From: an uncultured bacterium
GTDB lineage: Bacteria > Vulcanimicrobiota > Xenobia > Xenobiales > Xenobiaceae
Assembly: GCA_934644775.1 (NCBI GenBank)
Contig: CAKUDB010000005.1
Location: 1-64,000 of the forward strand
DNA length: 64,000 nucleotides
Direction of reading: 5' to 3'
Below the pieces are notes generated by a model. It was not told the DNA's origin and searched no databases. It worked only from the letters and a program-made list of their open reading frames with translations. Each line of letters starts with the position of its first letter. The first letter of the stretch is position 1. Both the position numbers and the translations under genes were made by a program. Shown here one piece after another: positions 9,301 through 17,893 of the stretch.

Positions 9301-9612
9301 TTATTTGCCAAGTTGAAAAAAGATACTTTTGTCGGTAAAGCCAACTTAGCTAACGAAGCCATTAAAGCTAACTTACAAGGGGCTCTGGAGAGTGCCCCTA
9401 AATCGAGTGGCCAGGATGATAATTTGGGCAGTTGGGAAGTATTTAAAGCAAACTGTCAAAAGAGCTTCCAGGCTTTGGCTACTCAATATTTACAAGGCAG
9501 TTGCCAGCGTAGTCGAAATAAGGCCCTATGTCCCAATTGTCAATTTAAACAACTCTGCCACATAGGCGGAACGGGCGACGAAGTTGACAGTACCTCACAA
9601 TTTACCCCTTAA
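6316..9612 (+). CDS. addB: AddB-like helicase/nuclease subunit with Fe-S nuclease domain
   Basis: Probable partner subunit of an AddAB-type enzyme that resects double-strand breaks for RecA. The C-terminal third is a RecB-family PD-(D/E)XK nuclease with the DYK core at Asp949-Lys951 (IIIDYKTGQ). It has the four-cysteine iron-sulfur staple of this family: Cys764 in SAMANCPLQ and Cys1072, Cys1075 and Cys1081 in CPNCQFKQLC. No Walker A loop is visible at the N-terminus, so the helicase-like half is probably structural, as in some AddB proteins. Its end lies 4 bp from the end of the converging AddA-like gene instead of heading an addB-addA operon. The assignment as AddB rather than another RecB-family nuclease rests on this neighbour. 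Confidence 0.82.
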   Translation: MKQNYQAIADFINLIDNDPTATIIVQDNQYLDFFIKQLNQDRLSKGKQAWLSPHIYTIGVWTKELWNRLHLHKASLGCDLPKLLDPLSERLALGKLVHKWNEKHNRKLLNVEGTASAIVKGWRWLCQYNCLPKLPYYAESFPINSANGQADLAQISQDFINHIQNSGQSLHAINEDHLFFIEIAQEYCRTMEEASALSGLLLPNALIYFMKLLPAEALPIGKRLIFANFIEYTYPQLSAWQQALTTLGFQIETPIYKNAPASELNLIGSLKDDKVVAPFDNFEQELSQAISYIKPKLIDPSYSAALIIPEHNEAIYRMLDKYINPQILFTEGDKKRSYKANSGLSLLKTPLGSDLGAVILLAGHRLSRWQLLNLVQNSFIEGSQVEFSQRCHLYEKVCQDYRSEYTLKDLYDLAQQTGCSHLANLAALTAQFTPAQSHQLGQTFKKLKENYRQTAATTKLTPRAMAKAKAETLVLNWPQEKGHLNYGLGNSKYPLPLWIDYCRALLKVWFTCPQEANAKLIILTYMARLRSFSSLTNYYALDKLTFHDFWRYLRLGLSNVKLPISECTEEAARFNVLNLRKALRRHFSELILVGFNSESFPTPPKYQGFIPQQLLADLGWPRGSGSLCLQTALENLQTIRHCANRVILSFANNIAKNGGTVAAEVSPLWQEPSLKCVLKDNYGQLSDPSSSTSEIAKPSHLEVATNSYPLATYGLAPLPKKLADNIREAVAEAAPFPARPNKLEKDGTLSFQGGVRVISAMANCPLQALLCHRLGCSLRSEEIKNGFDTSIDRGNILHKCLQKFWEEYKRKPNSQGLSSRSQAIKSIFGLEELTSQEFDKIDFSLLETKIKKIVWQVLQGEAYQTLSQYVLANEEKAATATLLAWLKYELNPQVRQDFNVIALEEPITLAIGADPNQELPYSQLVCSGTIDRIDQLKHQQQALGNIIIDYKTGQAHNAVVNAWDPATDFTTNRQTRDYQLPLYAFASDQDTYHGLLFAKLKKDTFVGKANLANEAIKANLQGALESAPKSSGQDDNLGSWEVFKANCQKSFQALATQYLQGSCQRSRNKALCPNCQFKQLCHIGGTGDEVDSTSQFTP

Positions 9613-9616
9613 CTTT

Positions 9617-12600
9617 TTAATCGGCTACAATTTCGCAAAAAGCTTCACCTTCAAGAGCCAAAGGAAAATAGAGGGCGGTGCGGATCTTATCTTTATACTG
9701 AGGAAAAACCTCAGCGACGATATTTCTGTAAGCGATTAGCTGGTCTCGGTAATCAGCTATTTTGCGTTGATAAAAGTTGACCTCCGTCTCGCCATTGCGC
9801 AAGCAGCCAGTCTTATAATCGATAATCCATAAGGTATCGCCCTCTATAAAGCACCTATCTAAAATGCGCTTCTCGACAGCAAAGCAACTTTCGGCGCTCC
9901 CATTATCAGTAAGAGTTCCTGGCAAAAGCTGTTTATGGACATAAAAAGCCAATTCGCACTCAGCTTGAGCTCGACAACGCAAAATCCAGCGCCCTTTTTC
10001 CGAATTAAGTAGGCGACGAATAGCTAGATAGGCCCTATCGGCTAATTTTTGCTGTCGACCATCGGCAAATTCTTCAGCGCACATCTTATCAATGACCGGC
10101 TTAAAAGCGGCCACTACGCCTTCTGTCTCCCAATGGCCAGCTTTTATAGGCGGATATTGGGCTAATTGCTCAAACGCATAATGGATAATTGTCCCCAACT
10201 GAGCTTTTATAGAGCGGTCAAAAACTTTAGGCCTAAAGTTTTCCCCCATTTTAGAAGGGGTTAAACAGCAATTTAATCCAGAATCGGCTGATTTGGCTGA
10301 TAAGGAAGCTTCCTTGGAAACTTTTTTTACTGCTGGCCAATAAGTTTCCCAGCCACATTCTCGGTACCAATCGACTTTAAGACGAGGGATCTTACTATCA
10401 GTATCCTTATGGGGCTCGGCAACCTCAAGTATCTCTTGATACCTAGCCCAATAAACTTCCCCTAAGCTAATTCCCTGCTCTAATTTAGTCAATTTTTCGG
10501 GGAAAAATTTACTTAACGCTTCTAAAAGTCGATTGTTTAAGATCTTGCCGCTGTTGAGAGCTCCATATCCAGCCACAAGCCCCTTATTAAAAGTAAACTT
10601 TATATAAGTATAGATAAAAAGGCCTTTTTTAGCTCTGGTAGCAGCTACATAAAAGAGACGAACCGTCTCATTAGCTTCAAAATTATCATCCAGATTTTTA
10701 ATGGCCCTTCCGAGGGCAGTATCTTCTCTACCGTAACTAAGCAAGATATTATCACTTTGGCAACAGCTCGTCGGCTCATTATCGTAGATTATAGAGGTAT
10801 GCTCCAACAGGCTGCTACTATAGTTGCGTCTCCTCTTTTTGCCTAACCCAGGAAGAAAGACATAATCAAATTCTAAGCCCTTAGAGCCGTGAATAGTCAG
10901 AAATTGTACTGGGTTGCCAATATTGGTAAGCGTATCGGCATACAAATCATTTAAGTCTTCATTTAAGGAACTGGCAGTAGGCCAAGAGTTACTTTCATTA
11001 TATTTATTGAGAAAATCGAGATATTGCTGAGCGACTCTCAATTCCCTCTCTTGATAATAAGCCGGGCCGCCCAAAGTGCGCCATAAGCACTCTATAGAGC
11101 GAGCCAAAGTAAAACTGCGCCGCTCCTTAAACACAGCCTTAAAGGCCGAATAGAGCAAGCGACAACGTTTAAGCAATTCTTCATCAGCTGGTTTCTTCTT
11201 TAAGAATTTATGTAAAGCTGACCAAAAATCTCCGGGACAAGAATATCTGATTTTCCCATTCTCTTGGATAATATACCGCTCAGCGATCGTACAAATATCT
11301 TGCCAAGTAAAACCTACTAAGGGAGAGCGCCAAAGCATAATCCAAGAAAGGCGATCCAAAGGGTCTAAAACTATTTTCGTTATAGCTATTAAAAGGGGTA
11401 CTGGCTCAGCTTCTTGTAGTTTTAGAATATCTTTTTGACTGACGGGGATCTTTTTTTCTTGCAAAGCTTGCAAAATATGGCCGCCTAAATTTTTCTGCTC
11501 TAAAAGCACAGCGCAAGAGGCTTCCGGATCTTGCTGGCGCAATTTTTCTATTTGTGCCACTATAAGCTGGGCTTCATATAGTGAAGGTTGGTAGTTTTCG
11601 TCAATCTTAAGGCCCTGGGAAGTCAATTTATCCCTATCAGCTTCGCTTAAAGAGACTATAGGCTCAACGGTAATAGGGTGATAAGAAGAAGCTTTGTCCG
11701 GCGGCGCAATAGAAGGCGAAAATTCGACAGTCCCTTTAGAGCTGCACCCCCTATCGGGGAAGATATGCTTAAAAACATCGCCTCCCAGCTCTTCAATCAA
11801 ATTTACCACCGAGCGAAAATTTTGATGCAAAGTACAAGCTGATAGTTTTAGGCTATTATATTCACTATGTAAGCCTACTTCCTTAGTGTGAGTATATACA
11901 CTTACATCGGCACCGCGAAAACGATAGATAGATTGCATAGGATCGCCTACACAAAAGATAGTTCTCCCCTCTCCTTCGCTCCAGTTACAAGTTAAATTTA
12001 TTAGCAACTTATATTGCTCCCAAGAAGTATCTTGGTATTCATCTACTAAAATATGTTTAATGGGATTTTCTACACTAAATCTGTCGATACCGTTGGCATT
12101 ATAAGGATCGCTAGCTTGTAAGGCTGCCCTGCTAATCTCGGCATAGTCGCATTTCATCTCTTGAGCAAAGACTTGATACAAGTTATCAATAGCAAAAGCC
12201 AGAATATGCAAGACTTTAACTATTTTTTGCCACTGCTCGTCCGTATAGCGATCGGGCCCAAAGTCGCGAGCTAATTGTAAAAGTTCTATAAATTCGCCAC
12301 TTTGAGCACAATTGGCACATTCATTAAGTAAGCCGCTTTGACTCTTAGAGCCGATAAAATTTATCCAATCATCATAATAAGGCTGCTTCTTATCTTTCTG
12401 GGTGATACTATTAAGCGCTTCCCGCCCCTCTTCACAATTAAGCGATCGGGCATCAATTCTCTTGCGGAAATCGTCTCCCGTACTGTTAAGTAAGACCATA
12501 CTTAGCCATTGCCACTCTTCCCAAGCTTCAGGCTGATCTTTTTCGGCAAATAGTCTACTATCGGCTAATCTAGCCAAAGCATAAACCAAACCTTGGCGAT

Positions 12601-13609
12601 CTTTATCGGCTCGTTTTATCGACTCTTGATAAGCTAAATTATGGTCTAAAATGAGAGCCCTGGCTGCTTTAGCTACTACTTGGCTAAACTCATAATCTAC
12701 TTTAGCTGCCGTCTTTTCTAATTCACTAATAATACTGTCACGCCATTTTCGGTAATTGGCTTCTACTTTTAGGCGCAACTTATCTTCCTGCCCCACCGTC
12801 GACCGATTAGAAGACGAGGTCGCTCCTCCCATGTACCAAGCGCTATAATTACCCTCCGTTTCGAAGGGCGCAGCCTCAAAAATTTCTACAAAGTCGCTGC
12901 GATCTTCCAACATTTTGGCCAAAGCTTCTTCAAAATGGCTCTGATTATTGTCATAATCGGCCAAAATATCTTGAACTTCTTCAGCTAAAAGGCCATATTG
13001 TCCATCTTGGTTATACAATAAAGTATTGACAGTCTTTTCGGCTGCCTGACTATAATAGCGGGAGCTGTCGGAATCGGTTTCCAAACTATAGCCCATACCG
13101 CTAGAGATAGGTAAATTTTGAGCAATATAATTACAAAAAGAATCGATAGTACGAATGCGCAAACGAGCCGGATTATCTAATAAATGCCATTTCTTTTGGC
13201 GATCACGCTTTAAAGCAGCCGAAGCTAAAAGCCAATTATACCTTTTATACTGTACGTTACTAGGAGGCTCCTGATGCAAGGCCGCTTCTTTGAGGCAAGC
13301 CAAAATACGCTCTCTCATTTCCCCTACTGCTTTATTAGTAAAGGTAATAGCCAAAATATCTTCCGGCTTATCGACAACACTAAGCAACTTTAAATAGCGC
13401 TGGGTTAAAAGGCTAGTTTTACCCGAGCCAGCTGGAGCTTGGACAATATAAGATTGGGTTATATCTATAGCTAGGCGACGGGCTTCTCCATCGGCTTGAC
13501 GCAGAGCCTCCAGCTTCGTTGGGCTCCCGACCAAACTGTCGGCTTCCTTCTGCTCAATATCATTACCGAGAGTAATAGACTGTGATAAGTTGTCTGCTGC
13601 TTTTTCCAT
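9617..13609 (-). CDS. addA: AddA-like ATP-dependent helicase/nuclease (UvrD family)
   Basis: Superfamily 1A helicase fused to a nuclease, acting on double-strand DNA ends. Motifs run in order: Walker A APAGSGKT (residues 58-65), AITFTNKAVGEM, motif II VDEYQDTSW, motif III GDPMQSIYRFRGAD, motif V TIHGSKGLEFD and motif VI FYVAATRAKKGLF. A RecB-type nuclease core (WIIDYKTG) lies in the last 100 residues. The length of 1330 residues is normal for AddA. The ATG lacks a clear ribosome site. The gene stands tail to tail with the AddB-like gene, which is unusual because the two subunits are normally made from one operon. Confidence 0.9.
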   Translation of the reverse strand: MEKAADNLSQSITLGNDIEQKEADSLVGSPTKLEALRQADGEARRLAIDITQSYIVQAPAGSGKTSLLTQRYLKLLSVVDKPEDILAITFTNKAVGEMRERILACLKEAALHQEPPSNVQYKRYNWLLASAALKRDRQKKWHLLDNPARLRIRTIDSFCNYIAQNLPISSGMGYSLETDSDSSRYYSQAAEKTVNTLLYNQDGQYGLLAEEVQDILADYDNNQSHFEEALAKMLEDRSDFVEIFEAAPFETEGNYSAWYMGGATSSSNRSTVGQEDKLRLKVEANYRKWRDSIISELEKTAAKVDYEFSQVVAKAARALILDHNLAYQESIKRADKDRQGLVYALARLADSRLFAEKDQPEAWEEWQWLSMVLLNSTGDDFRKRIDARSLNCEEGREALNSITQKDKKQPYYDDWINFIGSKSQSGLLNECANCAQSGEFIELLQLARDFGPDRYTDEQWQKIVKVLHILAFAIDNLYQVFAQEMKCDYAEISRAALQASDPYNANGIDRFSVENPIKHILVDEYQDTSWEQYKLLINLTCNWSEGEGRTIFCVGDPMQSIYRFRGADVSVYTHTKEVGLHSEYNSLKLSACTLHQNFRSVVNLIEELGGDVFKHIFPDRGCSSKGTVEFSPSIAPPDKASSYHPITVEPIVSLSEADRDKLTSQGLKIDENYQPSLYEAQLIVAQIEKLRQQDPEASCAVLLEQKNLGGHILQALQEKKIPVSQKDILKLQEAEPVPLLIAITKIVLDPLDRLSWIMLWRSPLVGFTWQDICTIAERYIIQENGKIRYSCPGDFWSALHKFLKKKPADEELLKRCRLLYSAFKAVFKERRSFTLARSIECLWRTLGGPAYYQERELRVAQQYLDFLNKYNESNSWPTASSLNEDLNDLYADTLTNIGNPVQFLTIHGSKGLEFDYVFLPGLGKKRRRNYSSSLLEHTSIIYDNEPTSCCQSDNILLSYGREDTALGRAIKNLDDNFEANETVRLFYVAATRAKKGLFIYTYIKFTFNKGLVAGYGALNSGKILNNRLLEALSKFFPEKLTKLEQGISLGEVYWARYQEILEVAEPHKDTDSKIPRLKVDWYRECGWETYWPAVKKVSKEASLSAKSADSGLNCCLTPSKMGENFRPKVFDRSIKAQLGTIIHYAFEQLAQYPPIKAGHWETEGVVAAFKPVIDKMCAEEFADGRQQKLADRAYLAIRRLLNSEKGRWILRCRAQAECELAFYVHKQLLPGTLTDNGSAESCFAVEKRILDRCFIEGDTLWIIDYKTGCLRNGETEVNFYQRKIADYRDQLIAYRNIVAEVFPQYKDKIRTALYFPLALEGEAFCEIVAD

Positions 13610-13834
13610 CTGGGCTTTTATCTACTTTCCGGCCTCAATTTCTTTCTTAGACTAATTTAGCTAACTAGAACTTTTCTTCCTGGATTGTGTTATCCCATTA
13701 TTGGCTTTTTATAGATTCGTTTTAATTTTTTATATTCAAAACTCTTGGCTCCAGGGAGAAAATTTGCCAAGCAGGTTTCCACAATTAGCTAAACGAACTA
13801 GCGGAAATATATTTTTTCAGGGAAGACTACTATT

Positions 13835-15112
13835 ATGGCAGATTATGATGACAACGAAGTCCAACTGGCCGAAGCCAAAACTGTAGATAAGACGGATAAA
13901 AAATGCCCCAATTGCGGCGGCCCCATGACCTTCAACCCTACTTCTGGAAAATTAGTCTGTGACTATTGTGAACACGAGGAGGAAGTAAAGAAGGAGCCTT
14001 CTCCAGTGGCTGCCGCTGCATCTGTCGGTGCCGCCGTAGAAGGGGCAACTTCCCAAGGCGACAAAGATAGCTCCAAGAAAGCTATAAAAACCAAACGCAA
14101 TAAAAGCGGCAACAGTATTCCCGGCATTCCTATCGATCAAGCTCCCGAACAAGCCAATACCAATTGGGGCGAAGAAAAGAAAGTTGTCAAGTGCAAGTCC
14201 TGCGGCGCTTCTGCCATTTACGACGCCAAACAAATTTCTGACACTTGTCCTTATTGCGATTCGACTTTAGTTACGCAAGAAGACGAAGAGAAGGTTATGG
14301 CTCCTCAGGGGATCATTCCTTTTAGTGTTGATAAAGAAAAAGCCGGCCAAGAGTTTTCTAGGTGGATTAAAGGCCTTTGGTTCGCTCCCAACGATTTGCA
14401 AAAGCGAGCTGCTCGCGGTGAAATTAACGGTATGTATGCCCCTTACTGGTCTTACGATACTGCTAGCGAAGCTAAATACAAAGGCGAATACGGTGTCGAG
14501 CGCGAGGAAACGGATAGCGACGGCAATACCCACACCGAGATCGATTGGTATCCCACTAAAGGCGAAATTGACCATCAGTTCGACGATAAGCTGATCCTTT
14601 CAGCCGATAAGCAAAATGCCGATTTAATTAAAGCTATCGAGCCTTTCGACATGAAAGCTTGTAAGGAGTACTTACCCGAATATGTGGCTGGTTTTATCTC
14701 CGAGCGCTATGCCAAAGGGGTAAACGAATGTTGGAAGAGCGCCCAAGACGAGCTGAAAAAAGCCCTCGAAGATATGGCTGATAAGCAAATTAGAACTAAG
14801 CATAATACCAGCCATGCGCGTGTAAATAATCTAGAGGCTAAATTCTACGAAACTTATTATAAGTATATTCTCTTGCCTCTGTGGCTTTCTAGCTATCGTT
14901 ATAAAGGCACCGTCTACCACTTTGTCATAAATGGCCAAACTGGCGGAGTTTCCGGTAATCGCCCCTACTCTATTCTCAAGATATTCCTAACTATCGTTTG
15001 CGCCGCTATCTTTATTTGGAGTTTAGTCGACGACGACAATATGTTTACCTGGATTATTTTGGGCATTATTGCTTCGATTATCTCTTGGATTATCGCCAAA
15101 ATATTTGCTTAA
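13835..15112 (+). CDS. Zinc-ribbon membrane protein (TFIIB-type zinc ribbon family)
   Basis: The protein has two zinc ribbons: C24-x2-C27/C42-x2-C45 and C120-x2-C123/C138-x2-C141. They are separated by a charged Ala/Lys-rich linker. A central region of about 230 residues follows, and two hydrophobic segments near the C-terminus (about 383-402 and 406-424). Similar proteins are widespread in anaerobic bacteria as TFIIB-type zinc ribbon-containing proteins of unknown function, and nothing here links it to transcription. The ATG follows AGGGAAGA. It is a single-gene unit ending in a strong terminator. Codons and composition match its neighbours. Confidence 0.75.
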   Translation: MADYDDNEVQLAEAKTVDKTDKKCPNCGGPMTFNPTSGKLVCDYCEHEEEVKKEPSPVAAAASVGAAVEGATSQGDKDSSKKAIKTKRNKSGNSIPGIPIDQAPEQANTNWGEEKKVVKCKSCGASAIYDAKQISDTCPYCDSTLVTQEDEEKVMAPQGIIPFSVDKEKAGQEFSRWIKGLWFAPNDLQKRAARGEINGMYAPYWSYDTASEAKYKGEYGVEREETDSDGNTHTEIDWYPTKGEIDHQFDDKLILSADKQNADLIKAIEPFDMKACKEYLPEYVAGFISERYAKGVNECWKSAQDELKKALEDMADKQIRTKHNTSHARVNNLEAKFYETYYKYILLPLWLSSYRYKGTVYHFVINGQTGGVSGNRPYSILKIFLTIVCAAIFIWSLVDDDNMFTWIILGIIASIISWIIAKIFA

Positions 15113-15138
15113 CTTCTAAGCTAAATCCCCCCAAATAA

Positions 15139-15192
15139 AAAAATCCAACCTCTGACTCTTACTAAGTGTTTGTCCAGGCGGTTGGATTTTTT
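15139..15192 (+). terminator. Terminator of the zinc-ribbon gene
   Basis: AAATCCAACC (15141-15150) and GGTTGGATTT (15180-15189) form a perfect 10-bp stem followed by a T-run. A-run on the left side means it could act in both directions. Confidence 0.85.
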
Positions 15193-15232
15193 ATGGGGCA
15201 GTATAAAAAGTACCTTGTAATATAAGACAAAA

Positions 15233-15263
15233 AAAAGACGCCCTAGGGAGAGGGGCGTCTTTT
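15233..15263 (-). terminator. Terminator of the EF-hand-like protein gene
   Basis: AAAAGACGCCC pairs with GGGCGTCTTTT around a short AGGGAGAG loop. On the minus strand the stem is followed by a T-run. It is symmetrical and may work in both directions. Confidence 0.8.
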
Positions 15264-15321
15264 CGTTCTAGAGCTCAAACTCTATTAAAGCTTAACCCCA
15301 GAACAGACTACAGTCGTTTGA

Positions 15322-16371
15322 TTATAAGCGAGCAACATCCATGCGGCGGACATCTTTAACGGAAGGCCACCAGTCGAAGGACTTAAAGGTCTGGCCGTTG
15401 CGGACGAAGGAACCGACCATATTGTCGTGATTTACGCTAATAGAAGAGATTCCTAAAGCCTGTACAGAAGTAAGTTCACCCTTATCGGCGATACCGTTGG
15501 CATTCTTATCCTGCCATACGAAGAGGCCTTCGAGCTCGGCACCACTCAATACGCCGTCGTTATTCTTGTCTAAGGAGGACATCTCGTCGTAACCGTTGGC
15601 ATAACCATTGGCAGTACCGAAGAGGTTGGTTCCGTTAATGGTACCATCGGCATTGGGACGGCAAAGCAAACCGTCGCTAGCACCGACCCACTCGGTGTAG
15701 ACAGGGAAACCGTTACCATAGAAATCGAAGAAGGTAGCACCTTCAGCCTTAAAGGTCTTGGCATGGGCTAAGTACTGACCATTGGAAGCCTCGATCTTGC
15801 CGTCACCGTCCAAGTCTAGGACGATAGGAGACATGATGTAACCGTCGTTGATCTGATAAACTTGATACTCGTGAACGTCTAGGTTCTTGCTGACGCTTCC
15901 CTGAGCGCCATAAGCTTTTTCCAGATCGTCGATGTCGCCAACGAGGATAGCGTCGTTGCTAGCATCGATAATGTTGGAGCTCTCGAAGTGATCGAAAGTC
16001 AAGCTGGTTGTTCTACTGTGACTAACCACGCTACGACCAGCGACAACAGCAGCGAGTTTATTATTGTAAGCGGCGATTTCGGCCTGTACGGCGCTGTCAG
16101 ACACATTACCAACCACAAAGCCACTCTCGTGACTGACGTTAACATCATGATAGTTACCGGTAAAAACGCTGTAGCTATGGCCATTCTCGTCAGTCTCGGT
16201 TCTGAAAATCTTAAACCTGACGTTACCATCGCCCTTGACGTTGGTATGGTAAGTGTGAGTGTATGTATTAGTTACAGTCCCTCCAGTTACGTCGGTGACA
16301 CCGGCGAAGGAGGGGGCAGCTAGTAGAGCGCCAGATAGTAGTAGTCCTAGAGCGATATATTTGTAATTCAT
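15322..16371 (-). CDS. Secreted protein with EF-hand-like calcium motifs
   Basis: An exported protein of 349 residues. I chose the ATG giving MNYKYIALGLL because it has GAAGGGAG just upstream and starts a clean signal peptide with likely cleavage after SFA (residue 23). A longer frame begins 17 codons earlier. The C-terminal half has Asp/Asn-rich calcium-binding motifs: LDLDGDGKIEAS, LDKNNDGVLSGAEL and WQDKNANGIADKGEL. These are arranged as in the proteins seen beside RTX-type exoproteins. The N-terminal half is Thr/Val/His-rich without a known fold. No ABC exporter or RTX array is nearby. Function unknown; calcium-stabilised surface or secreted protein is the best guess. Confidence 0.7.
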   Translation of the reverse strand: MNYKYIALGLLLSGALLAAPSFAGVTDVTGGTVTNTYTHTYHTNVKGDGNVRFKIFRTETDENGHSYSVFTGNYHDVNVSHESGFVVGNVSDSAVQAEIAAYNNKLAAVVAGRSVVSHSRTTSLTFDHFESSNIIDASNDAILVGDIDDLEKAYGAQGSVSKNLDVHEYQVYQINDGYIMSPIVLDLDGDGKIEASNGQYLAHAKTFKAEGATFFDFYGNGFPVYTEWVGASDGLLCRPNADGTINGTNLFGTANGYANGYDEMSSLDKNNDGVLSGAELEGLFVWQDKNANGIADKGELTSVQALGISSISVNHDNMVGSFVRNGQTFKSFDWWPSVKDVRRMDVARL

Positions 16372-16672
16372 AGTTTTTCTCCCTTCAGGTGAGCCGAAAT
16401 TTCTTATTTTAGTTGCTTGCACGACACACCTTTAACGACTTTTGCGCCTTGATCGTACAACAAAAAGTTGTCCAAAGCAAGAGCATTTCGCCCCCTTCTT
16501 ACCATTTTTGCTCTGATAGTCCTTCCAAACTATAGGCCTTAATTTTAAGATTATAAAACTAAGAAAGTTCTCCTAAAGTAGGAAATGAAGATTATTTATC
16601 TAAGTTCAGAGGGTATTGTATCTTCATCCGATCAGGGGATCGGTAAAGGACTAGACTATTGCGGAGGCATAG
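16372..16672. other. Intergenic region between two divergent secreted-protein genes
   Basis: About 300 bases that must hold the two divergent start regions. I see a small hairpin CCGATC/GATCGG (16628-16643), about 30 bases before the beta-propeller gene start, and an ACAAC/GTTGT hairpin near 16455-16470. I cannot identify a convincing promoter or operator. Confidence 0.5.
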
Positions 16673-17788
16673 ATGCGTTTCAAACACATATTTTTAGCTG
16701 CTGCCTGTTTGGCTACCTTGACATTCAGTTCCGATATGGCTCAAGCAGACAATCATTTTACTACGGCAGCCGATCTCAAACGCCAAGGCCTAGACATAAA
16801 GAATTTTCAACCAGTCAGCTTTTCACCGGACAGCAGTTCTATTTTAGGCATTATCTATAACGGAAAAGAGGCTGTTGCCCAAGGCAAGAAATACAGTCTG
16901 GCTGTATTGAGTTTTGACAAAAAATTAGCCGTAACCAAAGTCAAAAAATATGACATAGACATTCCTATGATCGAGCAAGTTACCTATACTACAGACGGCA
17001 ATAGCGTTATTTTCACCAGCCGCTCCGGAGCCACTTTTCAAAAACTCAATTTAGATACCGGCGAAATTAGCACAATTATGGAGCACAAAGCAGGTACTCC
17101 TGGTTTCCGCTGTTATCCTTTGCTCATGGTTCAATATAAAGATCAATTCATAGTCAACGGCTTTTTCTACGACAAAGACGATTATGCCGAGCGCAACTCT
17201 GTTGCTATCTTAGATACAAACAAGACAGGCGTTGAAGCTTTTACCAAAGTGGCCGAAACTCAAAAGGCCCAGAGCAAAGCTCACCGAGATTCTAAAACTT
17301 ATTACGAGTGCTTAGTTTCACCCAAATATGCTTTCTTTATTGATAATCTAGGTACAATTGTAGATTACAGCGTTTGGAACCTACAAGACAGTAAACTCGA
17401 CTTAAAAACTTTTGACAAAGGTTTGAACACTATCGGCATGTGGAGTTTTGAAGACAAACTTCTTTATTCCATACAGAGAAGTAAATCGAATTACGATTTG
17501 ATTCTTTATAATGCCGACACAAACAGTAAAGTGAATATTGCCGTAGGCACTCAGGTACCATACCGCGATTTATACTTATCTCAAGATGGTAAAACTGCCA
17601 TGTTCAGCATTATGAACCAAGATTACACTAGAGCCAAAACTTGCTATGCCCGTGAAAGCGAAAATTGGCAAGTTAAGCCTATTCAAGGTTACAACGAACT
17701 GGCCTATGGAATGCAAAGAATCTCGCCCAACGGCCAATATATGCTCGTATCTACCGACAAAGGCATACGTATTTTTGACGTTAAGTAG
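16673..17788 (+). CDS. Secreted beta-propeller-like protein
   Basis: Export signal at the N-terminus (FKHIFLAAACLATLTFSSD) with cleavage probably near AQA-DN. The rest carries TolB/WD40-type blades recognisable from repeated turns: SFSPDSSSILG, TYTTDGNSVIFTS, YLSQDGKTAMFS and RISPNGQYMLVSTDKG. That implies a six- or seven-bladed propeller in the periplasm or on the surface, usually a protein-binding scaffold. The ATG has a good GGAGG 7 bases upstream. A terminator follows at once, so it is a single-gene unit. No enzyme motif is visible and the partner is unknown. Confidence 0.65.
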   Translation: MRFKHIFLAAACLATLTFSSDMAQADNHFTTAADLKRQGLDIKNFQPVSFSPDSSSILGIIYNGKEAVAQGKKYSLAVLSFDKKLAVTKVKKYDIDIPMIEQVTYTTDGNSVIFTSRSGATFQKLNLDTGEISTIMEHKAGTPGFRCYPLLMVQYKDQFIVNGFFYDKDDYAERNSVAILDTNKTGVEAFTKVAETQKAQSKAHRDSKTYYECLVSPKYAFFIDNLGTIVDYSVWNLQDSKLDLKTFDKGLNTIGMWSFEDKLLYSIQRSKSNYDLILYNADTNSKVNIAVGTQVPYRDLYLSQDGKTAMFSIMNQDYTRAKTCYARESENWQVKPIQGYNELAYGMQRISPNGQYMLVSTDKGIRIFDVK

Positions 17789-17826
17789 TTGCATCTAGAC
17801 TGCCAACTTTTTACTGAAAAAACCAG

Positions 17827-17870
17827 GCCCGCCTACCCTAAAAATAAGAAGTGGTGCGGGCTTTATTTTT
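17827..17870 (+). terminator. Terminator of the beta-propeller gene
   Basis: GCCCGC (17827-17832) pairs with GCGGGC (17856-17861), extended by ACC/GGT, and is followed by CTTTATTTTT. It lies upstream of the chosen dihydrouridine synthase start and argues against a longer N-terminus for that gene. Confidence 0.75.
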
Positions 17871-17893
17871 GTCTGCACAAGGTTTTACTTACT

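Noticed and set aside
17789..17893. N-terminal extension of the dihydrouridine synthase from TTG 17789
   Set aside because: It would translate through a clear intrinsic terminator, and the extra residues do not match DusA. GTG 17894 fits the family start.
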